Assembly: GCA_021325095.1 (NCBI GenBank)
Contig: JAJPHV010000088.1
Coordinates: 1 to 64,000, forward strand
Length of the DNA stretch: 64,000 nt
Reading direction: 5' to 3'
Origin: Chloroflexota bacterium
GTDB lineage: Bacteria; Chloroflexota; Anaerolineae; Aggregatilineales; UBA2796
Shown here: positions 42,601 to 51,386 of the stretch, in pieces
How positions within the stretch are numbered: the stretch's first letter is position 1
How the letters are laid out: each line of letters begins with the position of its first letter
The notes under the pieces: generated by a model
What the model saw: the letters and a program-made list of their open reading frames with translations, nothing else
Told to the model about the DNA's origin: nothing
Database searches by the model: none
Translations under genes and position numbers: made by a program

Positions 42601-42814
42601 CGGGTGTGATAGAATAGACTGCGCCCTTCGCCGCGTTCAATAAGTCGCCAAGCTATGTGTTCGCGTCTGTTCGCACGTAAGGATGGAAGGTTGAACGTCC
42701 CTGATCTGCGACGCTACGGGTTGTGGTGCATGGTGGCTGCGACGGCCAGTGCCAACCGGTGCGAGTATAACATGTTAACGACGCGGCTGCTTCAGACGAA
42801 GGAAAACAGGCTAC

Positions 42815-44176
42815 ATGAACCATTCCGACTCCATTCTGGTCATCGGACATCGCAATCCTGATACTGACGCGATTGCTTCCGCCATCGGCTACGCCTGGGT
42901 GCTCAACGAGAGTGGTTCGGGCCATTACATGGCAGGCCGCACCGGGAAGGTCAATGCCCAAACGGCTTTCGCGTTGGAGCGCTTCGGCGTGGAAGCGCCG
43001 ACTCTGGTCGCGGACGTCTGGGGCCGGGTCGGCGATCTGGCCGAAAAGCTACCGTCGCTGCGCAAGGGCCAGACCTTGCTCGAAGCCTGCCAGACCATCG
43101 CCCGCACGCGCCGTCCGGCTCCGCTGCTGGACGACAGCGACAAACCGATTGGCCTGCTGACGGGCGCGGGTCTGTTCGGCAACCTTGCCGAAGCGCTCAG
43201 TTCAGCCTCGGTCCTGGCCCTTGCCAGGGAATTTGACCGGCCTGCCGAAACAGCCATCGACCCCTCGAGCACCATCCTGAATGCCGACGAGCATATCCGC
43301 GACGTAATCGGCCAGGCGCTGCGCTCCGAACAGGATGATTTCCTGGTGGTGGACGAAAGCGGGCGCTACGTCGGGCTGTGCCGCAAGTCGGCGCTGCTGG
43401 CCCCACCCCGCCGCAAACTGGTCATGGTCGATCACAACGAACTGGGGCAGGCCGTGCCAGGCTTGGAGGAAGCTGAAATCATCGAAGTGCTGGATCATCA
43501 CCGGCTGGACAACGTGCCGACACTCGTGCCCATCCGTTTCCACGTCGAGCCAGTGGGAAGCTGCTCGACTCTGGTCGCCGAGCGCGGTATGGAGCGCGTG
43601 GGCGTGCTGCCGGGGCCAATTGCCGGGCTGCTGCTGTGCGGCATCCTGTCCGACACGCTGGTCTTCCGCTCCCCGACCACGACCGCGCGCGACCACAGCG
43701 CGGCGAACCGCCTATCCCGGATGGCGGGCCTGGTGGATGTAAAAGCCGACGACGCACAGGTCACAGCGGCCATCGCGGAACTGGGCCAGGCGCTCCTGGC
43801 GGCGGGTGCAGGGCTTGGTACGCGCCCCGCCGAGGAAGTCATCAGCACCGATCTCAAATTCTACGAAACGGGCGGCCTCCATGTCGGCATTGCCCAGGTG
43901 GAAGTCGCCAGTTTCCGCGAACTGGCCCCGCGCCTGAACGATCTGCTGGAGGCGCTGCGTAAACTGGCCGACTCACGTAAGCTGGCGCTTGCCCTGCTGA
44001 TGGTCACTGACGTGGTGAGGGGCAACAGCCGCCTGGTGGTCGTCGGCCAGTCGCGCATCATCGCGTCACTGCCTTATGCACGCCTGGACGATGGCACCCT
44101 GGACGCACCGGAAGTGGTTTCTCGCAAGAAGCAACTGCTCCCAGCGGTTCTGGCAGCGCTCTCCCAGTTGGCGTGA
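42815..44176 (+). CDS. ppaC: Family II inorganic pyrophosphatase with CBS domains
   Basis: Manganese-dependent pyrophosphatase of the DHH superfamily, 453 residues. Motifs: VIGHRNPDTDAIASAIG at the start, MVDHNELGQAV, EVLDHHRLDN (the DHH site), VEPVGSCSTLVAE, SDTLVFRSPTTTARD, and the C-terminal SRKKQLLP loop that binds substrate phosphate. Between the first and second DHH motifs lies an insertion of about 130 residues with two CBS repeats (SLRKGQTLLEACQTIA...; ...VDESGRYVGLCRKS), known in this family to bind adenine nucleotides and regulate activity. The two-domain architecture is complete. Preceded by a TATAAC box at 42766-42771. Confidence 0.92.
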   Translation: MNHSDSILVIGHRNPDTDAIASAIGYAWVLNESGSGHYMAGRTGKVNAQTAFALERFGVEAPTLVADVWGRVGDLAEKLPSLRKGQTLLEACQTIARTRRPAPLLDDSDKPIGLLTGAGLFGNLAEALSSASVLALAREFDRPAETAIDPSSTILNADEHIRDVIGQALRSEQDDFLVVDESGRYVGLCRKSALLAPPRRKLVMVDHNELGQAVPGLEEAEIIEVLDHHRLDNVPTLVPIRFHVEPVGSCSTLVAERGMERVGVLPGPIAGLLLCGILSDTLVFRSPTTTARDHSAANRLSRMAGLVDVKADDAQVTAAIAELGQALLAAGAGLGTRPAEEVISTDLKFYETGGLHVGIAQVEVASFRELAPRLNDLLEALRKLADSRKLALALLMVTDVVRGNSRLVVVGQSRIIASLPYARLDDGTLDAPEVVSRKKQLLPAVLAALSQLA

Positions 44177-44182
44177 TACAAA

Positions 44183-44278
44183 CCTCACCCCCTGGCCCCC
44201 TCTCCGCAAGCAGAGAGGGGGAACCATCGGGCCAGGACTCCCCTCTCCACCAAGAGTGGAGAGGGGCTGGGGGTGAGG
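44183..44278. repeat. GC-rich palindromic spacer repeat, two-stem copy
   Basis: From CCTCACCCCC to GGGGGTGAGG, containing two stems (CCCCCTCTCCGC/GCAGAGAGGGGG and CTCCCCTCTCCAC/GTGGAGAGGGG) separated by about 20 bases. It follows the pyrophosphatase stop by a few bases. Confidence 0.9.
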
Positions 44279-44408
44279 CTAACCTGTAAACGGCCCATAC
44301 CAGTCTGCTAAAAAACTGGTAGAAAGTGGCTGTTCTCAGATCGGATTCCGCGCCTACTCGCGTATCCTTAACCAGGTACACTGATCCCGAACAGCGAGGA
44401 ATTTGCCC

Positions 44409-44888
44409 ATGAACCCGGAACAGGTCGTCCGTGCCTTTTTAGCTGCTACTGAGAGCGATAACCCGGCTGCCGGAGCCGCCTACCTTGCCGATAACGTAGT
44501 GTTCCTGGGCGGCATGTTGCCACAACCCGGTGGTGCGAAAGAAGTGTTGCAGATTGGCCGTGCGCTGCGCGAAGCTTTCTCCGACTTCCGCTGGAATATC
44601 CAGCACGTCTGGGCACAGGGGAACCAGGTGGCCGTCAAGATGGCCTGGGGCGGCCTTCATAACGGACCGCTCAAACTCGGCTATTTCGTGGGCGTCACGG
44701 GTGCGCCCGCCGTATTGCCCACGGGCAAGCTCATCCGTGTCTCCGAAAAGTTCATGTTTACCGTCAAAGAGGGTAAAATCACGCGGATTCAGGTTGTCTC
44801 CGCGTCGCACGAGGGCTACGTCTCGCTCCTGCGCCAGATCAGCGGCGAAGTGAAAGCGCCTGATGTGGCGCGCTCTGGCGCACGGTGA
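44409..44888 (+). CDS. SnoaL-like protein
   Basis: A 159-residue small cone-shaped alpha+beta-barrel protein of the SnoaL/NTF2 fold: NPEQVVRAFLAATESDN at the start, AAYLADNVVFLGGMLPQP, the AFSDFRWNIQHVWAQGNQVAVKM strand pair, and VKEGKITRIQVVSA. The family holds ester cyclases, ketosteroid isomerases and many non-enzymatic proteins, so function is open. The start at ATG 44409 has GAGGAA about ten bases upstream; a TTG two codons earlier is also possible. A short hairpin follows the stop (44909-44937). Confidence 0.75.
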   Translation: MNPEQVVRAFLAATESDNPAAGAAYLADNVVFLGGMLPQPGGAKEVLQIGRALREAFSDFRWNIQHVWAQGNQVAVKMAWGGLHNGPLKLGYFVGVTGAPAVLPTGKLIRVSEKFMFTVKEGKITRIQVVSASHEGYVSLLRQISGEVKAPDVARSGAR

Positions 44889-44908
44889 ACCCGCCCTGGA
44901 ACTGCAAC

Positions 44909-44937
44909 GGCGGGACTGCCAACTCGACAGCCCCGCC
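44909..44937. terminator. Hairpin between convergent genes
   Basis: GGCGGGACTG (44909-44918) pairs with CAGCCCCGCC (44928-44937) with one mismatch. It lies between the SnoaL stop and the response regulator stop; it has no T-run, so it is an imperfect terminator for either side. Confidence 0.45.
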
Positions 44938-44948
44938 ACATAAGTGCT

Positions 44949-45317
44949 TCAGGAGTTTAGCAGAGTTCGGACTCTTTGCAACAGGCCGGGGTACAGCTCT
45001 TCTTTGGGCAGGTAGTCGTTTGCCCCCGCGCGAAGACCCACCCGCACGCTGTCGGGGTCGGCTTTGGCAGAGACAAACAGCACAGGGGTGCGGGCTGTTT
45101 CTGGACGCGCGCGAATGCGCCTGCACAGCTCAATGCCATTCATCCCCGGCATCATCACGTCCAGGACAAACAGGTCGGGTGTGGTCGAGTCCAGCATACT
45201 GAGCGCAGTGAAGGCATCGGACGCTTCCAGCGTGGTAAAGCCGCCTCGCTTCAACATGATGCTGATCAAAGCCAGCATACTGCTTTCGTCATCAACGAGC
45301 ATTATTTGCTTGACCAT
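44949..45317 (-). CDS. Single-domain response regulator
   Basis: A 122-residue receiver domain with no output domain. Phosphorylation site Asp53 (LFVLDVMMPGMNG), acidic pair Asp9-Asp10 (LVDDESS), the conserved Ser/Thr in FVSAKADPD and the lysine in NDYLPKEEL are all present. It may relay phosphate to another protein (CheY- or Spo0F-like). No histidine kinase is in the window. It is the last of three small genes on this strand, 32 bases after a RiPP-leader-like gene. Confidence 0.93.
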   Translation of the reverse strand: MVKQIMLVDDESSMLALISIMLKRGGFTTLEASDAFTALSMLDSTTPDLFVLDVMMPGMNGIELCRRIRARPETARTPVLFVSAKADPDSVRVGLRAGANDYLPKEELYPGLLQRVRTLLNS

Positions 45318-45349
45318 GCCCTGCCACCCGCTGCTCGTTTATCCCCCAT

Positions 45350-45688
45350 CTATACGGCGAATTCAAGGCAGGGTTCCTGGGTCGATGCGGCAATCGGCGT
45401 ATCGATAATGGCCTGCGCCAGTTCCACCAGCGAGTTGGCGTTGACGCCGCGCAGCCAGTGCTGCGTCTCGTCAGACAGGCCAAAGGCCGTCAGCAGCGAG
45501 CTGTCACGCTCCTTCAGGAGCCGCGTCTGGATGTTCTCGTCCAGCAGCGCCAGGCCCATCAGGTTGTCCAGTCGTTGCTTTTCGCCCTTGCTCAATACGT
45601 AATCCCACCAGGCTTTACCGCCGGTAAAGCCATTGCCCTGAGGCCAGGGAAAGACATCCATGACAGGCTTCTGGTAGGTATTGGACAT
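45350..45688 (-). CDS. Small protein resembling a RiPP leader (Nif11/Franean1_4349-like)
   Basis: A 112-residue protein. Residues about 40-100 (RLDNLMGLALLDENIQTRLL ... DSSLLTAFGLSDETQHWLRG ... VELAQAI) follow the pattern of helical leader regions such as Nif11 or Franean1_4349-type putative RiPP precursors: a short-helix LL segment, a GLS-x-E turn and a final S-L-x-E-L-A helix. The C-terminal 15 residues (IAASTQEPCLEFAV) include a cysteine and could be the core. The start at ATG 45688 has AAGGAG nine bases upstream. No modification enzyme or peptidase is nearby, so the assignment is a proposal. Confidence 0.55.
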   Translation of the reverse strand: MSNTYQKPVMDVFPWPQGNGFTGGKAWWDYVLSKGEKQRLDNLMGLALLDENIQTRLLKERDSSLLTAFGLSDETQHWLRGVNANSLVELAQAIIDTPIAASTQEPCLEFAV

Positions 45689-45803
45689 GACCGGTTTCTC
45701 CTTTGATGGAACGTTGCCTCCTCGGCGTTTCCTCAGAGGCCCGTCCTTCATTACTCACGAATGACAGGTTGTAAGAGCGCGTTGCACGTGACCTAACGGA
45801 GTT

Positions 45804-45974
45804 TTAGTGGCTGCCGCCGGGGGCATTGCCCGCCCAGGCCATCGTCGTGGGCGCGACGATCACCAGGAGCGCCAGGACCAGGAGCAACACGAACACAATG
45901 GCACGCAGGCGAACCGGGTTGACGACGATCCACGACGCGCAGGACTGAATGTTGCAGATAATCATTTTTGCCAT
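45804..45974 (-). CDS. Small membrane protein
   Basis: A 56-residue protein with an excellent ribosome binding site (AAGGAG about seven bases before ATG 45974). MAKMIICNIQSCASWIVV has two cysteines before a single 20-residue hydrophobic segment (AIVFVLLLVLALLVIVAPTT), and the tail is APGGSH. It has no known family. As the first gene of the small-protein run it could be a short-lived signal, toxin or RiPP-related peptide. It starts 130 bases downstream of the terminator of the type VII operon. Confidence 0.55.
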   Translation of the reverse strand: MAKMIICNIQSCASWIVVNPVRLRAIVFVLLLVLALLVIVAPTTMAWAGNAPGGSH

Positions 45975-46174
45975 GACAGAATCTCCTTTTTTGACAGGTA
46001 TCTGCTTATTGTTTGTTTGTCGATCCGATAACCCCAGGATACCTGCCACCGCACAACAAAGTGCTTACCAAGTCACGTGTGAGTTCAAGAAAAATGCAGT
46101 TTCTGAAGACGAGTTTTCAGCCAGAACTGCTTTCAGGTGTTGGAACGGCAAACGGGGAAATGGAGACAGGCAAC

Positions 46175-46202
46175 AAAAAAGGGAGCGGTGAACTGCTCCC
46201 TT
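46175..46202 (-). terminator. Intrinsic terminator of the type VII secretion operon
   Basis: On the minus strand AAGGGAGC, an eight-base loop and GCTCCCTT followed by a run of U. It lies about 30 bases after the stop of the FHA gene (46229), so the EccC-FHA transcript ends here and the small-protein genes downstream form a separate unit. Confidence 0.85.
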
Positions 46203-46228
46203 CCAATTCCAGGTGGTACTTGTGCCGG

Positions 46229-46864
46229 CTATCCCTGGCGGATGCCGAAGGTCAACACAAATTTGCCGACTCGTATCTTATCGTCGGGCTGAAGCAGCCG
46301 CCGCTCCCCGACGCGCACCATCCCATCGTTCAAGTACGTCGGGTTGTGGTCAGCCAGACTCTCCAGGAAATACTGACCGGCCTGCTCGGTGATGCGCGCG
46401 TGATGACGCGACACCGTCTTGGCCGCGTCGAACTGGCCCAGGTTGACGGCAAGCTGGTCAGCGCTGGCCGGATTGTTGGCATCGGGTCGCCCGATGATCG
46501 CGGGCTGCCACTGTATTTCAAAAACCTTTCCGGTTTGCTCCTCAGCCAGGAAGGCCCGGTTTGGCCCGGCAATGATCCGCCGTGAAAAATCCCCGACAAG
46601 GGATTGATCGCGCGGCACAACGCGACGCTCTCGGGTCAGAATCAGCACCGCGCCAGTTTGCACGCCAGACTGTTCCAGCGTCTTGTCGGGGTCAAGGAGT
46701 TTGCCTGTGCTCTTGACCCGGAGCGTGTAGTTGCCATCCGGCAGGTCGAATTCACTTCGACATTCCGCGATCAACGTGCGGATCGGCAGATTCTCCCGGA
46801 TCGAGGCTTCCTGGTTGGGTTCGTCGAACAAATCCGACGTGATAGTTAAGACTGTCCGAGCCAT
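46229..46864 (-). CDS. Ubiquitin-like (YukD-type) and FHA fusion protein
   Basis: A 211-residue two-domain protein. Residues 1-80 form a ubiquitin-like fold of the YukD/EsaB/EccD-N type (VLTITSDLFDEPNQEASIRE, LPDGNYTLRVKSTGKLL). The C-terminal half is an FHA phosphothreonine-binding domain: GR at 125-126, SRHH at 152-155 and NPTYLND at 174-180, the standard pT-binding residues. In T7SS the two modules occur separately or together. Start at 46864 with GAGGGGAG upstream. It sits directly after the EccC gene on the same strand, with a palindromic repeat between, and probably is a subunit of the secretion complex that reads kinase-made phosphates. Confidence 0.88.
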   Translation of the reverse strand: MARTVLTITSDLFDEPNQEASIRENLPIRTLIAECRSEFDLPDGNYTLRVKSTGKLLDPDKTLEQSGVQTGAVLILTRERRVVPRDQSLVGDFSRRIIAGPNRAFLAEEQTGKVFEIQWQPAIIGRPDANNPASADQLAVNLGQFDAAKTVSRHHARITEQAGQYFLESLADHNPTYLNDGMVRVGERRLLQPDDKIRVGKFVLTFGIRQG

Positions 46865-46889
46865 AGCTCCCCTCTTGGTTATTCTCCCG

Positions 46890-46992
46890 CCTCACCCCCA
46901 ACCCCTCTCCATCAGAATGGAGAGGGGAGTCAATATGCGGGACCGCGCGGTTCCCCCTCTCCGCTTCGCAGAGAGGGGGTCAGGGGGTGAGG
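46890..46992. repeat. GC-rich palindromic spacer repeat inside the type VII operon
   Basis: Two stems, CCCCTCTCCA/TGGAGAGGGG and CCCCCTCTCCGC/GCAGAGAGGGGG, between outer termini CCTCACCCCC and GGGGGTGAGG. It occupies almost the whole 135-base gap between the EccC stop (47000) and the FHA start (46864), which are on the same transcript. Confidence 0.9.
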
Positions 46993-46999
46993 TCAATCC

Positions 47000-49900
47000 T
47001 TACTTCCCTGGCTGCGGCACGGGCGTACCGGCTGGCTGCACCACTGCTTCGCCAGCGGGCTGCTCCGGCGCTTCGACGGGCAGTGGATAGCGGTCCTTCG
47101 ACCATTGAGCGCGTGTCTCGTATCGGGCGCAGATGTCTTCCACCCAGTTATCCAGCGACTGCTCGATGTTGGCATCGTTCTGCGGTGTGGCGACCTGGAT
47201 CATCGACGTGCGGCCCGACTTGACGATAAAACCGCGACCCGGCGGCAGTTCGGCGGCCCCGGAGCGCGCCCGCCCGCCCAGCGCGCTCGGCGAATCGTTG
47301 GCGTCCAGGCCCAGGCCATAGCGCGGCGCCAGGACTTGCCGCATCAGGTCGTCGTTGGCACGCATGATGCCAAGCGACCCGCCGACAATGAAATGCAGCC
47401 CTTCCGGCCCGAACTTGCGTGCCAGGTCGCCCATGTCCTTGTAGGCCGTGCTCTTGGAACCGAAGCCAGACGGGATGACATTAGCGAAGTCGTCATAGTT
47501 GTCGGCAACCACGAAGATTTCGGGCCGGAACTGGTCGGCCTCCAACGTTCGTCCATACTCCCCTTGCAGATCGGCAATCATCTGGTTGAGTGCCGGTTCC
47601 TCAGAGACGGTTGCCAGCACGTGCGGCAGTTCGCCGAGCGTGTGCTTGCCGCCGTACTTGAAGAAGCGCTGCTGGAAGTCGATCAGCACCATCGCCACCC
47701 GTTCCGGCGGGTAGCAGGTCGCCAGCGCCAGCACCAGACTGCGCAGCGTGGTCGTTTTACCGGAGAGCGGCGGGCCGATCACGATGAAGTGCGGGCCGCG
47801 AAGCTGCAAGTCCAGCATGGCGGGCCGCAGGTCGAGGTCTTCCAGGCCCAGGATGACGGTGACCTTTTCCGGCGCTTGCGGTGGCAGCACCGTCCGCAGC
47901 GGCAGGATCGGGCGCAGCACGTCGATTCCTTCGGGGCGTTTACCGTGCCAGGCGTTGTTCAGCTTCTCGGCCAGCATCGCCAGCTTTTTGGTGTCGTCCA
48001 GCCCGGCGGCTTCCTCGGCCCGCGTCACGGCCACCGGCAGCGCCGTCTGGAATTGCAGCGGCGTCCGGTCAATGGATAGGAAGCCGCGTCCGGCCACCTC
48101 GTCGATGCCCGGCACACCACGCCCGACTACCGAGGAGTACTCGCCTGCGTCCGCCAGTTTCAGCGTCATGCGTTCCGTGAACAGGCTGAACAGCTTGCCT
48201 GGGACGGCGTTAGGCTGTTCGCCCGTGATCATGAAGTGGATGCCGTAAGCGCGCCCATCGCGTACCAGCCCGATGAAGATGTCGATCAGGTTCTCGAAGT
48301 TCTCCTTGAACTCTGCGAAGTTATCGACCACCACCAGGATCGCGGGCAGGATTTTGTCCGGGTTATCGGCGTTGTAGACCAGCAGGTTGTCGGCGCGCGC
48401 CTGGCTCAGAATCGACTTGCGCTCCTCCAGCACGCTGGACAGCTTGCGCAGCAGACGCTGCACGCGCTCGTCCTCGGAAGGCAGGATCGACGCGCCCACG
48501 TGCGGCAGCGTGGTCAGCACGTCCAGGCCGCGCCCGCCGAAATCGAGCATGTAGATGTGCAGTTCGTCCGGCGAATGGGTGGTGGCGAAGCTGGTGATCA
48601 GCGTCCGCAGGAAGGTTGTCTTGCCCCACCCGGATGCGCCGAATAGCACACCATGTCCGCGAGTCAGGTCAACCGTCATGGTCAATTGTTCGGCGCGGCC
48701 AGGGTTGTCGATCAGGCCGACGTTGGCCCGCATAGCGCGCTCCGTCCAGTCCAGGCCCTTCCACTGGCCGTGATCTTCCAGCCAGTCGATCACTGCCGGG
48801 TTGAGCGGCAGGAGCGGGTTCGGCTCGCCGCCCAGGTATTCCGCATCCAGCGGCAGGCGGGTCGGCAGCGGGTCGGGCCAGGGCTTCTTCTGCGGCTTGA
48901 TGTCGTCGTTTTCGGCGGCCAGCCGCGCACAAATGTCCACGATCACGTCGGACAGGGCTGCCGCTTCCGCCGTCGAGGAACGGCCCTGTGGCGCAGCCGC
49001 GCCGCTTTGCTCCTGGCGGGTCAGCCAGATGACCGCCGGGGACGAGTCCACCTGCGGGCCGGTGTAGGGGCCGCCCGCGCGGGCCACCTGCATCAACTCC
49101 ACACCTTCATTGCCAACCTGCAAGTAGGCGCGGCCCGGAATGTTGGGCGGCAGGAAGGCAGCGTCGGAACGGCGCAGCAGTTCGCGGCTGTCTTCCGGCG
49201 TCTCCACGCGCAGGCAGATGCGGAACTTCATGTTGGCCCGAATCTGATCGCTGACCACGCCGCTTGGGCGCTGCGTCGCCAGCAGCAGGTGGACGCCCAG
49301 CGCGCGGCCCAGGCGGGCGATGCTGTCCAACTGCGCCTTGAAGTCGGGCATCTCTTTGATCATTTCCGCGAACTCGTCGATGATCACGTACAGGTGCGGA
49401 AATGGCTCTTTGGTCATGTGCAGGTTTTTGCTGCGATAGTGAACAATGTGCTTGACGTTGGCGTCGGCGATGATCTTGCTGCGGCGGTTCAGTTCGGCCC
49501 GCATGGCGATGAACGTGCGCGCGCCAAGCATCCCTTGCAGGTTGGTCACAATGTCCACGCAGTGCGGCAGCTTGCGGAACGGCTCGAAGGCCGCACCGCC
49601 CTTGTAGTCCACCAGCACAAAGTTGACGATGCTCGGGTCGTAGCGGATCGCCAGCCCGGTGATGATCGTCAGCAGCAGTTCGGACTTTCCGGAACCCGTC
49701 GTGCCCGCCGCCAGGCCGTGCACGCCGTCGCCATCCGCCGAAAAGACCAGCTCGCGGATTTTGTTGCCCGTCAGCAGACCCACCGGCACGGACAGCCAGT
49801 CGGCTTTCTCCGGCTTGCGGCTTTCCCGCCAGTTTTCCAGGATGGGGATTTTGTCCACTGTATCGACGCCGTTCAATTCCAGCAGCGAGATCGCCATCGC

Positions 49901-51229
49901 CAGGTCTGCGCCGTAGGTGGTGCGAACGGCCATCGGGGCCAGGCGGCGGGCGAAGTCCTCCTCGGCCCTCCGCGTGTCCACGCTGTCGGCCAGGCCATCG
50001 TAGCGCGTGCTGTTGACGCCGATCTCAGCGTAGCGGAAGGCCAGCCTGTCCTCTACCGGTTCAATCTCGATAATGGCCTTGCACTCGCTTGGCACGAGCT
50101 TGCGATCCGGCACGAGGAAGAAGATAGCCGCACCCAATTCCGGCCCGCGCTGCAACATGACCGAAACGGCGGCTTCCGCCTCGACCTCGCGCAGCGGCGA
50201 TTCCTCGGCCTTGCTGGTCAGGGCGTCCACCACCACCACCAGGAAGGGAATGGTGACATCGGCTTTGGTGTCCTTGTCGGCCAGACGCAGCGCCCGGCGT
50301 TCGAGTTCTGTCTGAAGATCGTCCCACAAGCGTCGAACTTTGCGCGGCTCAAAGCGCAGTTGGTCGCCTGTGCTGCTCTCGTTGCGCGACGTGTTACAGT
50401 GCGGCAGCCAGCGCGCCCAATCCCACTGGCTCTTGGCTTCGGGCGCGCCGACCACGTACAACCGCGCATCGGTAGGGGCGTGGAAAGCCGCCAACTGCAC
50501 CAGCATGGCGCGCACGGCGTCGCGTACCTTTGTATGATCAGTTCCGGCAATGCCAATGGCGTGCCGGGCTGGAATCTTAATCTCGTCCTGGCTCCCCGTC
50601 TCGTCCGCGCCATGATTGCGCAGCGGAATGGTGATCGGCACGTCGGTGACGTACCGGGCGTCCTCCGCCAGCTTGAGTGCTTCGGCCAACTGCGGTGCGG
50701 CCTCGGTCTGCGTTTGCGGCGCTTTGTAGATCACCGTTGAGGGCAGCGTCCCCAGGCCAATGCGCAGCGTGCCGAAGTCGTCATCGGTGGTGCGCCGCTC
50801 CCACAGCCGCGAATCCGGCCCCTTGGAGTCGTGGCCGGCCAAGTCGATGGCATCTTCCGGCGCAGGATGATTGTACAGGTAAAAATTGCGCTGCCTGTCG
50901 TGGGATTCGACCACCTGGCTGCGGAGATCGCGTAGATGCTGCTCGTAGGCGGCCATACGCTCCGCTTCGAGCCGACGGTTGCGCCGGTAGTTGACAAAGG
51001 CCAGCACCGATGACCCGACCATCGACAGGGCCATCGGGATAATAAAGAGGATGCTGCTGCCGCCGCGCCCGCCGCTCACCAGGACGTAGCCGATGACGGT
51101 AATCATCGGCAGGGCCAGCGTCAGAAGCGACTGCCGGTCCGCCTGCAGCGTGGGCGGGGAGGGAATAGCGACCTCGCCCGTTGGCAGTTCGGGCTGAATT
51201 CGCGGCGGGCGGGTAAGATATTCGGGCAT
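47000..51229 (-). CDS. eccC: Type VII secretion EccC/EssC-type FtsK-SpoIIIE ATPase
   Basis: The motor of the ESX-like export system, 1409 residues. Two transmembrane segments (about 35-80) follow a short N-terminal tail. Three FtsK/SpoIIIE ATPase domains follow. Walker A sites: GTTGSGKS (about 505-512), GASGWGKTT (about 859-867) and GPPLSGKTTT (about 1170). Walker B: YVIIDEFAEM in domain 1, with DN instead of DE in domains 2 (VVVDNFAEF) and 3 (VVADNYDDF), so domain 1 is the likely active motor, as in known EccC. There is no separate FHA pair at the N-terminus as in Firmicutes EssC. Start ATG 51229 with GGAGG eight bases upstream. Confidence 0.96.
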   Translation of the reverse strand: MPEYLTRPPRIQPELPTGEVAIPSPPTLQADRQSLLTLALPMITVIGYVLVSGGRGGSSILFIIPMALSMVGSSVLAFVNYRRNRRLEAERMAAYEQHLRDLRSQVVESHDRQRNFYLYNHPAPEDAIDLAGHDSKGPDSRLWERRTTDDDFGTLRIGLGTLPSTVIYKAPQTQTEAAPQLAEALKLAEDARYVTDVPITIPLRNHGADETGSQDEIKIPARHAIGIAGTDHTKVRDAVRAMLVQLAAFHAPTDARLYVVGAPEAKSQWDWARWLPHCNTSRNESSTGDQLRFEPRKVRRLWDDLQTELERRALRLADKDTKADVTIPFLVVVVDALTSKAEESPLREVEAEAAVSVMLQRGPELGAAIFFLVPDRKLVPSECKAIIEIEPVEDRLAFRYAEIGVNSTRYDGLADSVDTRRAEEDFARRLAPMAVRTTYGADLAMAISLLELNGVDTVDKIPILENWRESRKPEKADWLSVPVGLLTGNKIRELVFSADGDGVHGLAAGTTGSGKSELLLTIITGLAIRYDPSIVNFVLVDYKGGAAFEPFRKLPHCVDIVTNLQGMLGARTFIAMRAELNRRSKIIADANVKHIVHYRSKNLHMTKEPFPHLYVIIDEFAEMIKEMPDFKAQLDSIARLGRALGVHLLLATQRPSGVVSDQIRANMKFRICLRVETPEDSRELLRRSDAAFLPPNIPGRAYLQVGNEGVELMQVARAGGPYTGPQVDSSPAVIWLTRQEQSGAAAPQGRSSTAEAAALSDVIVDICARLAAENDDIKPQKKPWPDPLPTRLPLDAEYLGGEPNPLLPLNPAVIDWLEDHGQWKGLDWTERAMRANVGLIDNPGRAEQLTMTVDLTRGHGVLFGASGWGKTTFLRTLITSFATTHSPDELHIYMLDFGGRGLDVLTTLPHVGASILPSEDERVQRLLRKLSSVLEERKSILSQARADNLLVYNADNPDKILPAILVVVDNFAEFKENFENLIDIFIGLVRDGRAYGIHFMITGEQPNAVPGKLFSLFTERMTLKLADAGEYSSVVGRGVPGIDEVAGRGFLSIDRTPLQFQTALPVAVTRAEEAAGLDDTKKLAMLAEKLNNAWHGKRPEGIDVLRPILPLRTVLPPQAPEKVTVILGLEDLDLRPAMLDLQLRGPHFIVIGPPLSGKTTTLRSLVLALATCYPPERVAMVLIDFQQRFFKYGGKHTLGELPHVLATVSEEPALNQMIADLQGEYGRTLEADQFRPEIFVVADNYDDFANVIPSGFGSKSTAYKDMGDLARKFGPEGLHFIVGGSLGIMRANDDLMRQVLAPRYGLGLDANDSPSALGGRARSGAAELPPGRGFIVKSGRTSMIQVATPQNDANIEQSLDNWVEDICARYETRAQWSKDRYPLPVEAPEQPAGEAVVQPAGTPVPQPGK

Positions 51230-51256
51230 GGCCCAGTCCTCCAGACCTTCGCTTGC

Positions 51257-51285
51257 TTGACACTTCCTTGCAAAAGCTGTACGTT
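51257..51285 (+). promoter_or_regulatory. Promoter-like sequence of the pseudokinase gene
   Basis: A perfect TTGACA at 51257-51262 and TACGTT at 51280-51285 with a 17-base spacer, on the plus strand in the 157-base divergent spacer with eccC. The -10 is only a moderate match. A start near 51292 would leave about 95 bases of leader before the ATG. Confidence 0.5.
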
Positions 51286-51386
51286 AAAAATCTAAATGGG
51301 TAAAGTTGTGATTCCGAATCATGGCATAGGTCGCCGTCTTTTGTCAAACCTGCCAGACCTGTTAAACGTGGCGGAGGAGTGATGCG

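Noticed and set aside
48653-50740. A long plus-strand reading frame of about 695 codons across the EccC gene
   Set aside because: It is antisense to eccC, has histidine- and glutamine-rich composition typical of the complement of high-GC genes, and no ribosome binding site or domain.
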